From Streptomyces sp. CA-210063 (GTDB lineage Bacteria > Actinomycetota > Actinomycetes > Streptomycetales > Streptomycetaceae), in NCBI RefSeq assembly GCF_024612015.1, contig NZ_CP102512.1, forward strand, positions 2,232,001 to 2,296,000: 64,000 nt of DNA, given 5' to 3'. The notes beneath the pieces were generated by a model. The model had not been told where the DNA came from and did no database searches. It worked only from the letters and a program-made list of their open reading frames with translations. The first letter of the stretch is position 1. The number at the start of each line of letters is the position of its first letter. Positions 53,445-61,720 of this stretch are shown here, one piece after another. The position numbers and the translations under genes were made by a program.

Positions 53445-54854
53445 GTGTCAGTGACCCGACGCCAGGCCCTCGCCCGCACCGGTGCCCTGGGAGCGGGCAT
53501 CGCGTTCACCGGAGCCCTGTCCGAACTCTTCGCGGGCACGGCGGCCGCGCAGAGCGGCCTCGGCCACTCCGGCGGCTACGGCCCGCTGATCCCCGACCCG
53601 AACGGTCTGCTGGACCTGCCGAAAGGTTTCCGCTACCAGGTGCTGTCCCGCGAGGGCGATCCCCTCCGCTCCGGCGAGGGCCAGGTCCCCAGCAACCACG
53701 ACGGAATGTCCGCCTTCCCCGGCAGACACGGCAGTGCTCGCCTCGTCCACCTGGTCCGCAACCACGAGAACCGCCACAACGGCCGCATCCCGGTCCCCAC
53801 GGTCAAGGGCCTGACCTACGACCCGATGGGCAAGGGCGGTTGTACGGCCCTGACGCTCGATGCCCGGGGCAAAGTCCTCTCCGAGCGCGTCGCCCTCGCC
53901 GGCACCGCGGTCAACTGCGCGGGCGGCCCCACACCCTGGGGCACCTGGCTGACGTGCGAGGAGACCGAGGACCAGGCCGGCACCAACGGTTACACCAAGG
54001 ACCACGGTTTCGTCTTCGAGGTGGACCCGACGAACCCGCACCGCTCCGGAGCCGTACCCCTCACCGCGATGGGCCGCTTCCAGCACGAGGCGATCGCGGT
54101 CGACCCCCACCGAGGCATCGTCTACGAGACGGAGGACGCCTTCGAGAAACCCTTCGGCCTCTTCTACCGCTTCCTCCCCGACAAGCCGAAGGGCGGCCTG
54201 GGTTCACTCCGCGCGGGCGGACACCTCCAGGCGATGCGCGTCCCGGGCGTACCGGATCTGTCCTCGGTCCAGGACCCCGGAGCCTGCTTCGAGCGCATCG
54301 AATGGGTCGACGTCCCCGACCCCCTCGCCGCCCAAACCCCCATCCGGCACCAGGACTTCGGCCCCCACGGCATCACCCACGCCCAGAAACTGGAGGGCTG
54401 CTACTGGGGCGGCCGATGCGTCTACTTCGTCTCCTCCTTCGCCCGCAGCGCGGACGGCTCGGCCGCCGACCACTACGGACAGATCTGGCGCTACGACCCC
54501 GACCACCACACCCTCACCCTCGTCATCGTCTTCGGCCCCGCCACGGACATCCAGCTCCCCGGCGAATCCCCCGACAACATCTGCCTCGCCCCCACCGGCG
54601 GGCTCATGGTCTGCGAGGACGGCAACGGCACCCAGCACATCTACGGCGTCACCCGCCAGGGCCACGTCTACGCCATGGCCCGCAACGCCCAGGCGATCAC
54701 ATCAGCCGCCACCTCGGCGGGTGGCACGCCCACCGCCCCCGAATGGGGCGAGTTCGCGGGCGTCACCTTCTCTCCCGACGGCGACACGATGTACGTCAAC
54801 TGCTACACCCCGGGCACGACGTTCGCGGTGACGGGGCCGTGGCGTCGTACATGA
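53445..54854 (+). CDS. PhoX-like alkaline phosphatase family protein (DUF839), Tat-exported
   Basis: 469 residues. The N-terminus is a Tat signal (TRRQALARTGALGAGIAFTGALS...AAAQS, cut at about 36). The mature protein has the DUF839/PhoX pattern with NHENRHNG, CEETEDQAG, GRFQHEAIAVDPHRGIVYETED and DNICLAPTGGLMVCEDGNG, acidic clusters that bind calcium and iron in PhoX enzymes. The likely job is extracellular phosphate scavenging. GTG 53445 has AGGAAGG seven bases upstream. A possible PHO box lies before it. Its 3' end abuts a truncated transporter pseudogene. Confidence 0.9.
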   Translation: MSVTRRQALARTGALGAGIAFTGALSELFAGTAAAQSGLGHSGGYGPLIPDPNGLLDLPKGFRYQVLSREGDPLRSGEGQVPSNHDGMSAFPGRHGSARLVHLVRNHENRHNGRIPVPTVKGLTYDPMGKGGCTALTLDARGKVLSERVALAGTAVNCAGGPTPWGTWLTCEETEDQAGTNGYTKDHGFVFEVDPTNPHRSGAVPLTAMGRFQHEAIAVDPHRGIVYETEDAFEKPFGLFYRFLPDKPKGGLGSLRAGGHLQAMRVPGVPDLSSVQDPGACFERIEWVDVPDPLAAQTPIRHQDFGPHGITHAQKLEGCYWGGRCVYFVSSFARSADGSAADHYGQIWRYDPDHHTLTLVIVFGPATDIQLPGESPDNICLAPTGGLMVCEDGNGTQHIYGVTRQGHVYAMARNAQAITSAATSAGGTPTAPEWGEFAGVTFSPDGDTMYVNCYTPGTTFAVTGPWRRT

Positions 54855-54893
54855 TCTGGACGTGACCGACCGCCGCAAGGCCTGATCGCGCGA

Positions 54894-55845
54894 CCGCTTG
54901 CCGTGGGCGGGCTCTTCGCGGGCCTGGACAGCTTTCTGGGCATCGAGGGCTGGCGCTGGATCTTCCTGGTCAACCTGCCGATCGGCCTCATCACCCTGGT
55001 CGTCGTCGGCAAGCTGTTCACGCTCAAGCACACACGCGTCCAGCAGCGCGTCGACTACTGGGGCGCCACCGCCCTCGTGGTCGGCCTGGTGCCGCTGTTG
55101 CTGGTCGCCGAGCAGGGCAAGGAGTGGGGGTGGACGTCCGCGCTCTCGCTGGGGCTGTTCGCGCTCGGTGGGTCCGGCCTGGTGTGGTTCCTGCTCGTGG
55201 AGCGGCGCATGGGGGACGAGGCGCTGATGCCGCCCCGGCTCTTCGCCAACAGCGCGTTCACCCGGGTCAACGTGGTCAACTTCATCGGCGGCGTCGGCGC
55301 CTTCACCTCGATGACGTTCCTGCCGCTCTTCCTCCAGATCGTGCAGGGCATGTCGCCGACCACGGCGGGGCTGCTGCTGCTCCCGCAGTCGCTGGCGACG
55401 ACCCTGGGCGCCAAGTTCTCCGGCCCGATCGTGGCCAGGACCGAGCGATACAAGTTCATGCTGGCAGGCGGTCTGGCCACGCTCAGCGCGACCTACCTGG
55501 CGCTGAGCACCATCGGCGTGGACACCTCCGTCTGGATCATGGCGGCGCTGGCCGTCACCATGGGCACGCTCCAGCGCGGCGGACCAGGAGGTGCTGACCG
55601 GACTGGGGAACGGCACCTCGGGCATCGACCTCGACGACACCTCGGTGCTCGGCACCCTCGATCCCAGGATCGCCCGCCCGATCCTGGAGGGCATCGGCAG
55701 CGGTATCGACACCGTCTTCCTCATCCTGGGCGGCCTCGGCCTCCTCGCCGTGCTCGTCTCGCTGACGATCAGGGAGAAGCCGAAGTCCCAGCCGTCGGAC
55801 GGACCGAACACCGACAGCCAGGAGCAGCTCGCCGCCACCGAATGA
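54894..55845 (+). pseudogene. truncated and frameshifted DHA2-type MFS drug exporter
   Basis: Homology starts abruptly in the middle of a 14-helix EmrB/QacA exporter (PLAVGGLFAGLDSFLGIEGWRWIFLVNLPIG), so helices 1-5 and motif A are missing. The frame continues through several helices (PPRLFANSAFTRVNVVNF, LLLLPQSLATTLGAKFSGP) to about 55575, then the reading shifts: a different frame resumes at ADQEVLTGLGNGTSG and runs to the last helix (GSGIDTVFLILGGLGLLAVLVSL) and stop at 55845. A piece between helices has also been lost. It is a decayed gene directly after the PhoX-like stop. Confidence 0.85.
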
Positions 55846-56115
55846 CCGTGGGTCCGCGAGCGGCTGGGCGGCGATTGCCGTTCATCCGCTCGTTCCCAGG
55901 TCGCCATGCTCCCCCCGTAGATTTTTCTGTTCCTTTCCTGAGAAGCCTCCCACGCACCTCTGATCGGTCCCCGCTTCACTGTCCATGATCCGTTCGGTTG
56001 TTTCCGTCGTCGGCCCACCGGCGGCGTCGGACATGACCGCGCGCATCCACTCGGACAGGCAGCTCGTCACGCGGGCGTCTCACCGGCGCCCGCTCGACAT
56101 GGACCGGTGAACCAC

Positions 56116-56922
56116 ATGGACACACCCCCCACTTCAGTGTCCGACGGCGACGGGACCACCCGGGTCCTCGTCGCCCATGGCAAGCTCTCGCAGGCGCTGC
56201 GGCTGTACCGGCATCTGCGCTCCGCGGGCATGAGCGTCGCCCTGCCCCGGGGCGGCGTCGGCGCCTTAGGACAGCTACAGGAACAGCCGCCCGATGTGGT
56301 GCTGTTGGCGGTCGCTCCGTCCGAGGCCTCCTGGAACCCCATGGCCCTGGCACGCGCACTGCGACAGCAGCCGGAACGGCCCGGCATCCTCTTCCTCACC
56401 AGCGGCCCGTGCCGGGCGGAGGAGCTCAGCCTGGCCGACGACTACGCGCACGAGGACTGCCTCCCCGACGAACTGGCGCTGCGGATCCAGGTGTTATTGA
56501 GCAGGCGCTCGGCGCCGGGCTCTCCCCCGGGTCCCGCGTCAGGACTCCAGATACTTCCGGAGAGCCGCCGTGTCCTGCGGCACGGGCGTGAAGTCCCCCT
56601 CACCGCAACGGAGTTCGACATCCTGCGCCTCCTGGCGACCCACCCGGGGCAGGTCGTACCGAAGGGGGAGATCCTCGACCATGTCTGGCACCACGATTTC
56701 AACGGCGAGTCCAACATCGTCGAGGCCTACATCTGCACGCTGCGCCGCAAGCTCGCCGACTCCGACCGGTCGCTCATCAGCACGGTGCGCGGCGTGGGCT
56801 ATCTGCTGGCCGCTCCCGAACCCGCACCCGCACCCGCACCCGCTCCGGAATCCCTTAATCCGTCTTTAAGGATCACCGTGCCCGCTGCTGCTGAAGTGGT
56901 CATCACAAGCCCAACGGCCTGA
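56116..56922 (+). CDS. atypical response regulator with degenerate receiver
   Basis: 268 residues. The C-terminal winged helix is a clear OmpR/PhoB type (HGREVPLTATEFDILRLLATHPGQVVPKGEILDHVWHHDF... STVRGVGYLLA, about 145-235). The N-terminal receiver keeps its strand pattern (TRVLVAHGKLSQALRLYRHLR, PDVVLLAVAPSE) but the phosphorylated Asp is Ala in VVLLAVAP and the acidic pair after strand 1 is absent, so it cannot work by Asp phosphorylation. A Pro/Ala repeat tail follows. No histidine kinase is adjacent. It is followed 17 bases later by four small secreted-protein genes, which it probably controls. ATG 56116; GTG 56107 is possible. Confidence 0.85.
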   Translation: MDTPPTSVSDGDGTTRVLVAHGKLSQALRLYRHLRSAGMSVALPRGGVGALGQLQEQPPDVVLLAVAPSEASWNPMALARALRQQPERPGILFLTSGPCRAEELSLADDYAHEDCLPDELALRIQVLLSRRSAPGSPPGPASGLQILPESRRVLRHGREVPLTATEFDILRLLATHPGQVVPKGEILDHVWHHDFNGESNIVEAYICTLRRKLADSDRSLISTVRGVGYLLAAPEPAPAPAPAPESLNPSLRITVPAAAEVVITSPTA

Positions 56923-56939
56923 CCAAAGGAGCAAGCAAG

Positions 56940-57332
56940 GTGAAGCCCATGCGAGCACTGACGGCTCTGACCGGCACCGCCGTCGCCGCGGCCGCCCTGG
57001 TCGCGGGTACGGCCACGCCGTCCGCGGCGGCGGTGAGCGACTGCCCGGACTTCGGTGTCATCTGCGCCTTCAAGCACGTCAACTACGGCGGCACCCCGGT
57101 GTGGACCGAGAGCCGGCCCGGCTACTACAGCTTCACGGGCACCGTGCGGGCCACCACCTCGGTCGTCAACCGCACCGCGTACAAGGTCAGGATCGTCGGC
57201 GACAACGAGTTCCTGGGGCTGTGCGTCGCCCGCGGTCACGCCGTCCGCGATCTGCCGGACGGCTTCGACGACAAGCTCAGCGCCATCGAGATCAACCCGC
57301 CCGCCGACTCCACCTGCGACTACAACTACTGA
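56940..57332 (+). CDS. secreted I36/beta-gamma-crystallin-like protein 1
   Basis: 130 residues. A signal peptide (about 1-31, ALTALTGTAVAAAALVAGTATPSAAA) precedes a compact domain with four Cys (DCPDFGVICAF, GLCVARG, STCDYNY) and a FKHVNYGG turn, the peptidase inhibitor family I36 pattern (beta-gamma-crystallin-like, best known from the Streptomyces metalloproteinase inhibitor). It may inhibit a protease or protect the cell surface. GTG 56940 has AAAGGAG 8 bases upstream and lies 17 bases after the regulator gene. Confidence 0.85.
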   Translation: MKPMRALTALTGTAVAAAALVAGTATPSAAAVSDCPDFGVICAFKHVNYGGTPVWTESRPGYYSFTGTVRATTSVVNRTAYKVRIVGDNEFLGLCVARGHAVRDLPDGFDDKLSAIEINPPADSTCDYNY

Positions 57333-57343
57333 GGCTGATGAAC

Positions 57344-57721
57344 ATGCGCGTCACCACGGCACTCGCCGGATTCACCGCCGCGGCCGGACTGGTCGGCCTC
57401 GCCTCGGCACCGGCCTCCGCCGCCCCCTACGACGACTGCCGGGGCCTCCAGCTGGCCTGCGTCTTCGAGCACCCGAACCACGGCGGCCTGGCCGTGTGGA
57501 CCGGCGCCGAGGACGGCACCTACCGGATCAACTACCGCACCCGCACGACGGGCTCGAACGTCGTCAACGCGTCCAGCAGCTTCGTGCACGTCAAGGCGTA
57601 CAGCGGCGGCCGGTCCTGCCACGTCTATCCCGGCCGCGAGGCGAACCTGCCCGGCGGGATCAACGACAACATCGGCCAGATCGTCATCACCAACTGGAAC
57701 GGCGGCCTTCCGGCCTGCTGA
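57344..57721 (+). CDS. secreted I36/beta-gamma-crystallin-like protein 2
   Basis: 125 residues, paralogue of the preceding gene: signal peptide (RVTTALAGFTAAAGLVGLASAPASA), then four Cys with the same spacing logic (DCRGLQLACVFEH, RSCHVYPG, and a C-terminal LPAC) and the FEHPNHGG turn. It ends with its last Cys as the final residue. ATG 57344 has GAGG nine bases upstream; ATG 57338 is two codons longer. Starts 11 bases after the previous stop, so it is in the same operon. Confidence 0.85.
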   Translation: MRVTTALAGFTAAAGLVGLASAPASAAPYDDCRGLQLACVFEHPNHGGLAVWTGAEDGTYRINYRTRTTGSNVVNASSSFVHVKAYSGGRSCHVYPGREANLPGGINDNIGQIVITNWNGGLPAC

Positions 57722-57777
57722 CGACGGCAAACATCTCAGCCTTTCCTCCGGTTCCCACACATCTCAGGAGACAGGAA

Positions 57778-58317
57778 ATGAAGGTCACCACCCCCCGCGT
57801 CCTTCGCTCACTCCTCGCCGGCGGCGTCCTCACCGGCGTCGCGCTGACCGGCCTCACGGTTCCCGCACAGGCGGCCGAAAGCGCGGCGGCCGACTGCAGC
57901 AGCTTCACCCGCGCGAAGGTGATCAGCAAGCGCGAGATCCTCAACCCGGTCACCAACGGCGAGCTGCGCAACCGTACCGGGGAGGTGCAGACCCTGGTCC
58001 TGGAACGGTCGATCACCGACACCCGCACCACGAGCAAGGAGTACCGCGGCGACTGGCAGCTCTTCAAGGCCGTGTTCACAGCAGGCGTCTCCAAGACGGT
58101 GACCGAGGAGCACACCACCAGCGGTCTCCAGCAGGCCCGTATCCAGGTGGCCGCCTGGCGCAAGGTCTCGGTCACGGGCCACATCCGCACCTGGCGCGTC
58201 GAGACCGAGGTCACCCGCCGCAACAGCAACTGCGACTACAGCACCCGCCGCATCACCGGTGACGTGGCCACCACGGACTCCATGGTCTGGGACGCCCGGG
58301 ACACCGGCGCCGCGTGA
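57778..58317 (+). CDS. secreted protein of unknown fold in the I36 operon
   Basis: 179 residues. After a signal peptide (about 1-32, LLAGGVLTGVALTGLTVPAQA) the mature part has two Cys (ADCSSF and NSNCDYS) and long alternating polar/hydrophobic strands rich in Thr, Ser, Arg and Val (VQTLVLERSITDTRTTSKEYRG, ARIQVAAWRKVSVTGHIRTW). This looks all-beta, somewhat like surface or pore-forming beta-proteins, but I find no family signature. ATG 57778 has CAGGAG six bases upstream. Fourth gene of the regulator-led operon. Confidence 0.8.
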   Translation: MKVTTPRVLRSLLAGGVLTGVALTGLTVPAQAAESAAADCSSFTRAKVISKREILNPVTNGELRNRTGEVQTLVLERSITDTRTTSKEYRGDWQLFKAVFTAGVSKTVTEEHTTSGLQQARIQVAAWRKVSVTGHIRTWRVETEVTRRNSNCDYSTRRITGDVATTDSMVWDARDTGAA

Positions 58318-58370
58318 CCCCACCCGCCCAGGACGAGACCACCGAACACGCGCAACGGAGAACCATCCCC

Positions 58371-58748
58371 ATGAAGAAAAAGCTCGCGTACGCCCTCACC
58401 GCACCTCTTGCCATGCTCATGACAATAGGCTTCGGCGCCCCCGCCGCAGAAGCCAAGGCCTCGGACTGCAAGGAGGCCCAGCTCTGCTTCTTCGCCGACC
58501 CGAACTTCGAGGGGAAGCGGCTGTACTGGTGGGACGACCAGCTCAAGCTGTCGACGAAGCTCAGCATCACCTCGCACGAACCCTCGTGGACGGCCTCGTC
58601 CGTGATCAACAGAACGCCGTACTACGCCCACATCTGGAACGCCAGGGGCGAGCACCGCTGCCTGCCGCCCGGGTACAACTTCGCGCACGTGGGTGACGCC
58701 TACAACGACAAGATCACCCACATCGGCCTGTACGTCGACTGGTGCTGA
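58371..58748 (+). CDS. secreted I36/beta-gamma-crystallin-like protein 3
   Basis: 125 residues. Signal peptide KKKLAYALTAPLAMLMTIGFGAPAAEA, then a four-Cys domain (DCKEAQLCFF, HRCLPPG, and C-terminal DWC) with FADPNFEGKRLYWWDD, the clearest crystallin-type Greek-key turn of the three paralogues. Last gene of the cluster; ATG 58371 has CGGAGAA upstream. Sequence identity to paralogues 1 and 2 is low apart from Cys and turn positions, so the three may have different targets. Confidence 0.85.
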   Translation: MKKKLAYALTAPLAMLMTIGFGAPAAEAKASDCKEAQLCFFADPNFEGKRLYWWDDQLKLSTKLSITSHEPSWTASSVINRTPYYAHIWNARGEHRCLPPGYNFAHVGDAYNDKITHIGLYVDWC

Positions 58749-58944
58749 CCTCGGCAGCCTGACCACGCGTGTACGGCCCGGCGCCGTACACGCGTGTTCC
58801 CAGCTCACCGCGAGCCCCGAGCCGGCCCTCTCCCCCGCCGCCCGGGCCTCCTTCATCACCCGGGCGGGTGACTTCGGGCCGAACTCCCCGCAAATGCGCA
58901 GCTAAACAGACAATCGCTAGACCTCACCCCTTTACGTTCGTGCG

Positions 58945-59811
58945 GTGACCATTCCCGCACGAAGAGTCGCCGCGCTGTCCGCGCTCTGCGCACTCGGCGC
59001 CGCCCTCGCCGCCTGCGCCACACCGCACGCCTCGACCCGCATCGTCACGGCCACCGCGACGGCCCGCCCCTCGGCGGTGTCCGCGTCCCGTCCGCCCACG
59101 CTCGCGCCGGGCCCCGCGGGACTGACCCCCGTGTTCGAGCACGGCCCCCGGACGCGCGGCGACAAGACGGTCGCGCTCACCTTCGACGCGGACATGACCG
59201 CGGATCAGGGGGACAGGGCGGCCGCGGGCGAACGGTTCGACAATCCGCAGCTGATCGCCGCGCTGCGGCAGCTGAAGGTTCCGGCCACGGTGTTCATGAC
59301 GGGGCGGTGGGTCGAGGAGTACCCGATCCAGGCACGGTCCATCGGGCGGGACCCCCTGTTCGAGGTCGCGAACCACTCGTACAGCCACCACGCCTTCACC
59401 GAGGAGTGCTACGGCCTGCCGACGATGGCGCCCGAGCGCATGCGGGCGGACCTGGAGCGGGCCTATCGGGTGTTCCGTGAGGCGGGGGTGACGGACCCGA
59501 TGCCTTACTTCCGCTTCCCCGGCGGCTGCTACGACGGGCGCGCGCTGCGGCGGCTGAGCGCGTCCGGGGTGACGGCGGTGCAGTGGGACGTGGTGAGCGG
59601 GGACGCGTTCGCGACGGACGCGGACGAGGTGGCGCGGGAGGTGCTGGACGGGGTGCGGCCGGGGTCCGTGGTGGTCATGCACTGCACACGGAGTGCCGCG
59701 CCGGTCACGGAGAGGGCCGTACGGAAGATCGTGCCGGAGCTGCGGAAGCGCGGTTTCCGGTTCGTGAAGGTGTCGGAGCTGGTCGGGGCGACAGCGGCGA
59801 CGGCACCCTGA
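58945..59811 (+). CDS. polysaccharide deacetylase lipoprotein (CE4/NodB)
   Basis: 288 residues. The N-terminal lipobox ALAAC makes it a lipoprotein anchored at about Cys24. A Thr/Ala/Ser linker leads to the NodB domain: VALTFDADMT holds the catalytic and metal Asp, HSYSHH the metal His pair, and FRFPGGCYD and VVMHCTRS the later motifs. Expected to deacetylate peptidoglycan or chitin-like GlcNAc at the cell surface. GTG 58945; no ribosome site is clear. It lies 196 bases after the I36 cluster and may be separate. Confidence 0.9.
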   Translation: MTIPARRVAALSALCALGAALAACATPHASTRIVTATATARPSAVSASRPPTLAPGPAGLTPVFEHGPRTRGDKTVALTFDADMTADQGDRAAAGERFDNPQLIAALRQLKVPATVFMTGRWVEEYPIQARSIGRDPLFEVANHSYSHHAFTEECYGLPTMAPERMRADLERAYRVFREAGVTDPMPYFRFPGGCYDGRALRRLSASGVTAVQWDVVSGDAFATDADEVAREVLDGVRPGSVVVMHCTRSAAPVTERAVRKIVPELRKRGFRFVKVSELVGATAATAP

Positions 59812-59845
59812 AGCCCTCCCCGCACGACCGCTCTACGCTGGATGT

Positions 59846-60040
59846 ATGAGTGACTACTGCGGCACCGAACCGAACCAGGAACCGGCCCCGACCGCAGCGC
59901 GGGCCACGGCCGACGGTCCGCCCTTCGCCGAGTGCGTGCTGTGCCAGAAGCCGACCGAGTATCCCGAGTCGTACAAGGGCATCACCCTGTGCCCGGTGTG
60001 CGAGTGGCGGGAGGCCGAGCGGATCGCCTGCTCGGGCTGA
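59846..60040 (+). CDS. small zinc-ribbon-like protein, probably leaderless
   Basis: 64 residues with two CxxC pairs, CVLCQK and CPVCEW, which should form a zinc ribbon, and a further Cys near each end. No known family assignment. There is no Shine-Dalgarno sequence; TACGCT (59834-59839) ends six bases before the ATG, a -10 position that would start the transcript at the ATG. It lies between the deacetylase gene and a convergent ABC permease gene. Role unknown; such mini-ribbons often bind RNA or protein. Confidence 0.65.
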   Translation: MSDYCGTEPNQEPAPTAARATADGPPFAECVLCQKPTEYPESYKGITLCPVCEWREAERIACSG

Positions 60041-60052
60041 GGCGCGGGCCGC

Positions 60053-60724
60053 TCAGGCGGCGCGGCGGGTCGTCAGGGCGCAGGCCACGGCGGTGGCGGC
60101 CGCCGTGAGGAGTCCGGCTGCGGCCAGAGGCAGCACGGGGGCCGGGACGATCGCGTGCCGCGAGCCGTCGACCAGGGCGGTGATCGCCACCCGGGCCGGG
60201 GAACCGGCCATCACCAGGGTCAGCAGCACGCCGAGAAGGAGGGCGGGGACGGCCCGGCCCGGCGAGCGCAGCAGCGGCCAGTTCGTGAGGGCGCCGACGG
60301 CCGTGCCGAGGAGGGCGCAGGTGAGGGCGGCGAGGAGTCCGGCGCCGCCCGCCGGAAGCGCCTCGACGCGCGTCTGGTGGTCCGTGCTCGTGGGGGCGCT
60401 GATGAACGTGACGACGACCGTGGCCGCCGTCCCGAGGAGCGCCGCCGTCGCGAACGCGACCAGGACGCAGGCCAGGTGCGCCCGGACGGGTCCGGCCGCC
60501 GCCCCCGTACAACTGCGGGCCGCCGGTGGCTCGTTGGTGGCGCAGATCCGCATCAGCCAGGCGGCCACCGGCAGCAGCGCGGCGGCCGTGTAGCCGAGCG
60601 AGTCGAGCACCGGCTGCCCGTTCCGCACACCGATGCCGAGGAACGCCGCGTACAGGATGACGGGCGGCAGCCAGCGCTGGGAGCGCAGCAGCAGCGCGGC
60701 CTGGTAACGGAGGAGGGCGGTCAT
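60053..60724 (-). CDS. ABC transporter membrane protein
   Basis: 223 residues with about six predicted membrane helices (including LPPVILYAAFLGIGV, AHLACVLVAFATAALLGTAATVVVTFI and VLPLAAAGLLTAAATAVACAL), consistent with a small ABC-2-type permease. No periplasmic domain. Its ATG overlaps the stop of the ATPase gene (TGATG), so the pair is translationally coupled. Substrate unknown; gene pairs of this form usually export peptides, lipids or drugs. Confidence 0.8.
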   Translation of the reverse strand: MTALLRYQAALLLRSQRWLPPVILYAAFLGIGVRNGQPVLDSLGYTAAALLPVAAWLMRICATNEPPAARSCTGAAAGPVRAHLACVLVAFATAALLGTAATVVVTFISAPTSTDHQTRVEALPAGGAGLLAALTCALLGTAVGALTNWPLLRSPGRAVPALLLGVLLTLVMAGSPARVAITALVDGSRHAIVPAPVLPLAAAGLLTAAATAVACALTTRRAA

Positions 60725-61650
60725 CAGGAGCTTTCCACTTCCAGTTCTGCCGGTTCCACCGGCGCCGGTGAGTCGGTCGGTTCGGGCCCCGGCCCCACGC
60801 TCACCACATGCCAGGGCGGACGAGCGCCGAGCAACGCCCGGAGCAGCGCGTCCGACCGGGCCTCCGGCACGGTGAACCGATGTGCACCGGCGCCCGTTTC
60901 CTCGACTGCCGTAGTCAACTTGTCGATGACGTCCGGAACTCGGGCGCCCGACGGCCCTCTCGCCTCGACGACGGAGACGGCTGCCGAGGAGTCGCCCGCC
61001 TCCGCCCGTGAAGTCCCTTCGCCTGCACGGAAGTTGAGCCCACCCCCGACCACCGCGTACGTCGCGTCCGGCACCCCGGCCAGTCGGCGCGGGTCATGAT
61101 CGACGAACACAACCGCGGCCCCGGCGGTCGTGCGCTCGACGACCAGGCGCTCCAACTCCTCGCGGGCGTCGGTGTCCAGGCCGGTCCACGCCTCGTCGAG
61201 GACGAGCAACTCCGGTTCGGCGAGCAGGGCCTGGGCCACGGCGACCTTCTGGCTGCTGCCCTTGGAGAGCTCCGCCATCGGCGTACGGGCGTACTCGGCG
61301 GCCCCGAAGCGTTCCAGCCACTCGTCGGCGGCGCGGGCGGCGGCCGGACGGTCCAGGCCGTGGACGGCACCGAGGTGGGTGAGGTACTCGACCGCGGTGA
61401 ACGGCAGCGCGGCGGGGAAGCGCTCGGGAACGTACGCCGTGCGCGGGCGCCCCGTCACCCGGCCCTCCGTGGGCGCGTCGATGCCGGCGAGGACGCGGAG
61501 CAGCGTCGACTTGCCGGTGCCGTTCGCGCCCTCCACCCGGATCAGCGCGCCGGGGGCGAGCTCCAGGCCGATGTCACGCAGCACCCAGGGGCCGCGGAAG
61601 CCGTAACGGCGGCCGACACCCTCAAGGCTCAGCAGTAACTCACGTTCCAT
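60724..61650 (-). CDS. ABC transporter ATP-binding protein
   Basis: 308 residues. Walker A GANGTGKST (about 42-50), an unusual signature ELSKGSSQKVAVAQALL in place of LSGGQ, Walker B LLVLDEAWTGLD and the H-loop VVFVDHDPRR. A C-terminal extension of about 100 residues follows the nucleotide domain. It powers the membrane partner encoded downstream. ATG 61650 has GAGGATGAGGG just before it. The first gene of a two-gene operon, divergent from the Pth2-like gene with 70 bases between. Confidence 0.9.
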   Translation of the reverse strand: MERELLLSLEGVGRRYGFRGPWVLRDIGLELAPGALIRVEGANGTGKSTLLRVLAGIDAPTEGRVTGRPRTAYVPERFPAALPFTAVEYLTHLGAVHGLDRPAAARAADEWLERFGAAEYARTPMAELSKGSSQKVAVAQALLAEPELLVLDEAWTGLDTDAREELERLVVERTTAGAAVVFVDHDPRRLAGVPDATYAVVGGGLNFRAGEGTSRAEAGDSSAAVSVVEARGPSGARVPDVIDKLTTAVEETGAGAHRFTVPEARSDALLRALLGARPPWHVVSVGPGPEPTDSPAPVEPAELEVESS

Positions 61651-61720
61651 GCCCTCATCCTCGTACAACCCAGCAAGTACGTGGGGAGGGAACGCATCTG
61701 CCGCCTGGCAGACTGGGCGG

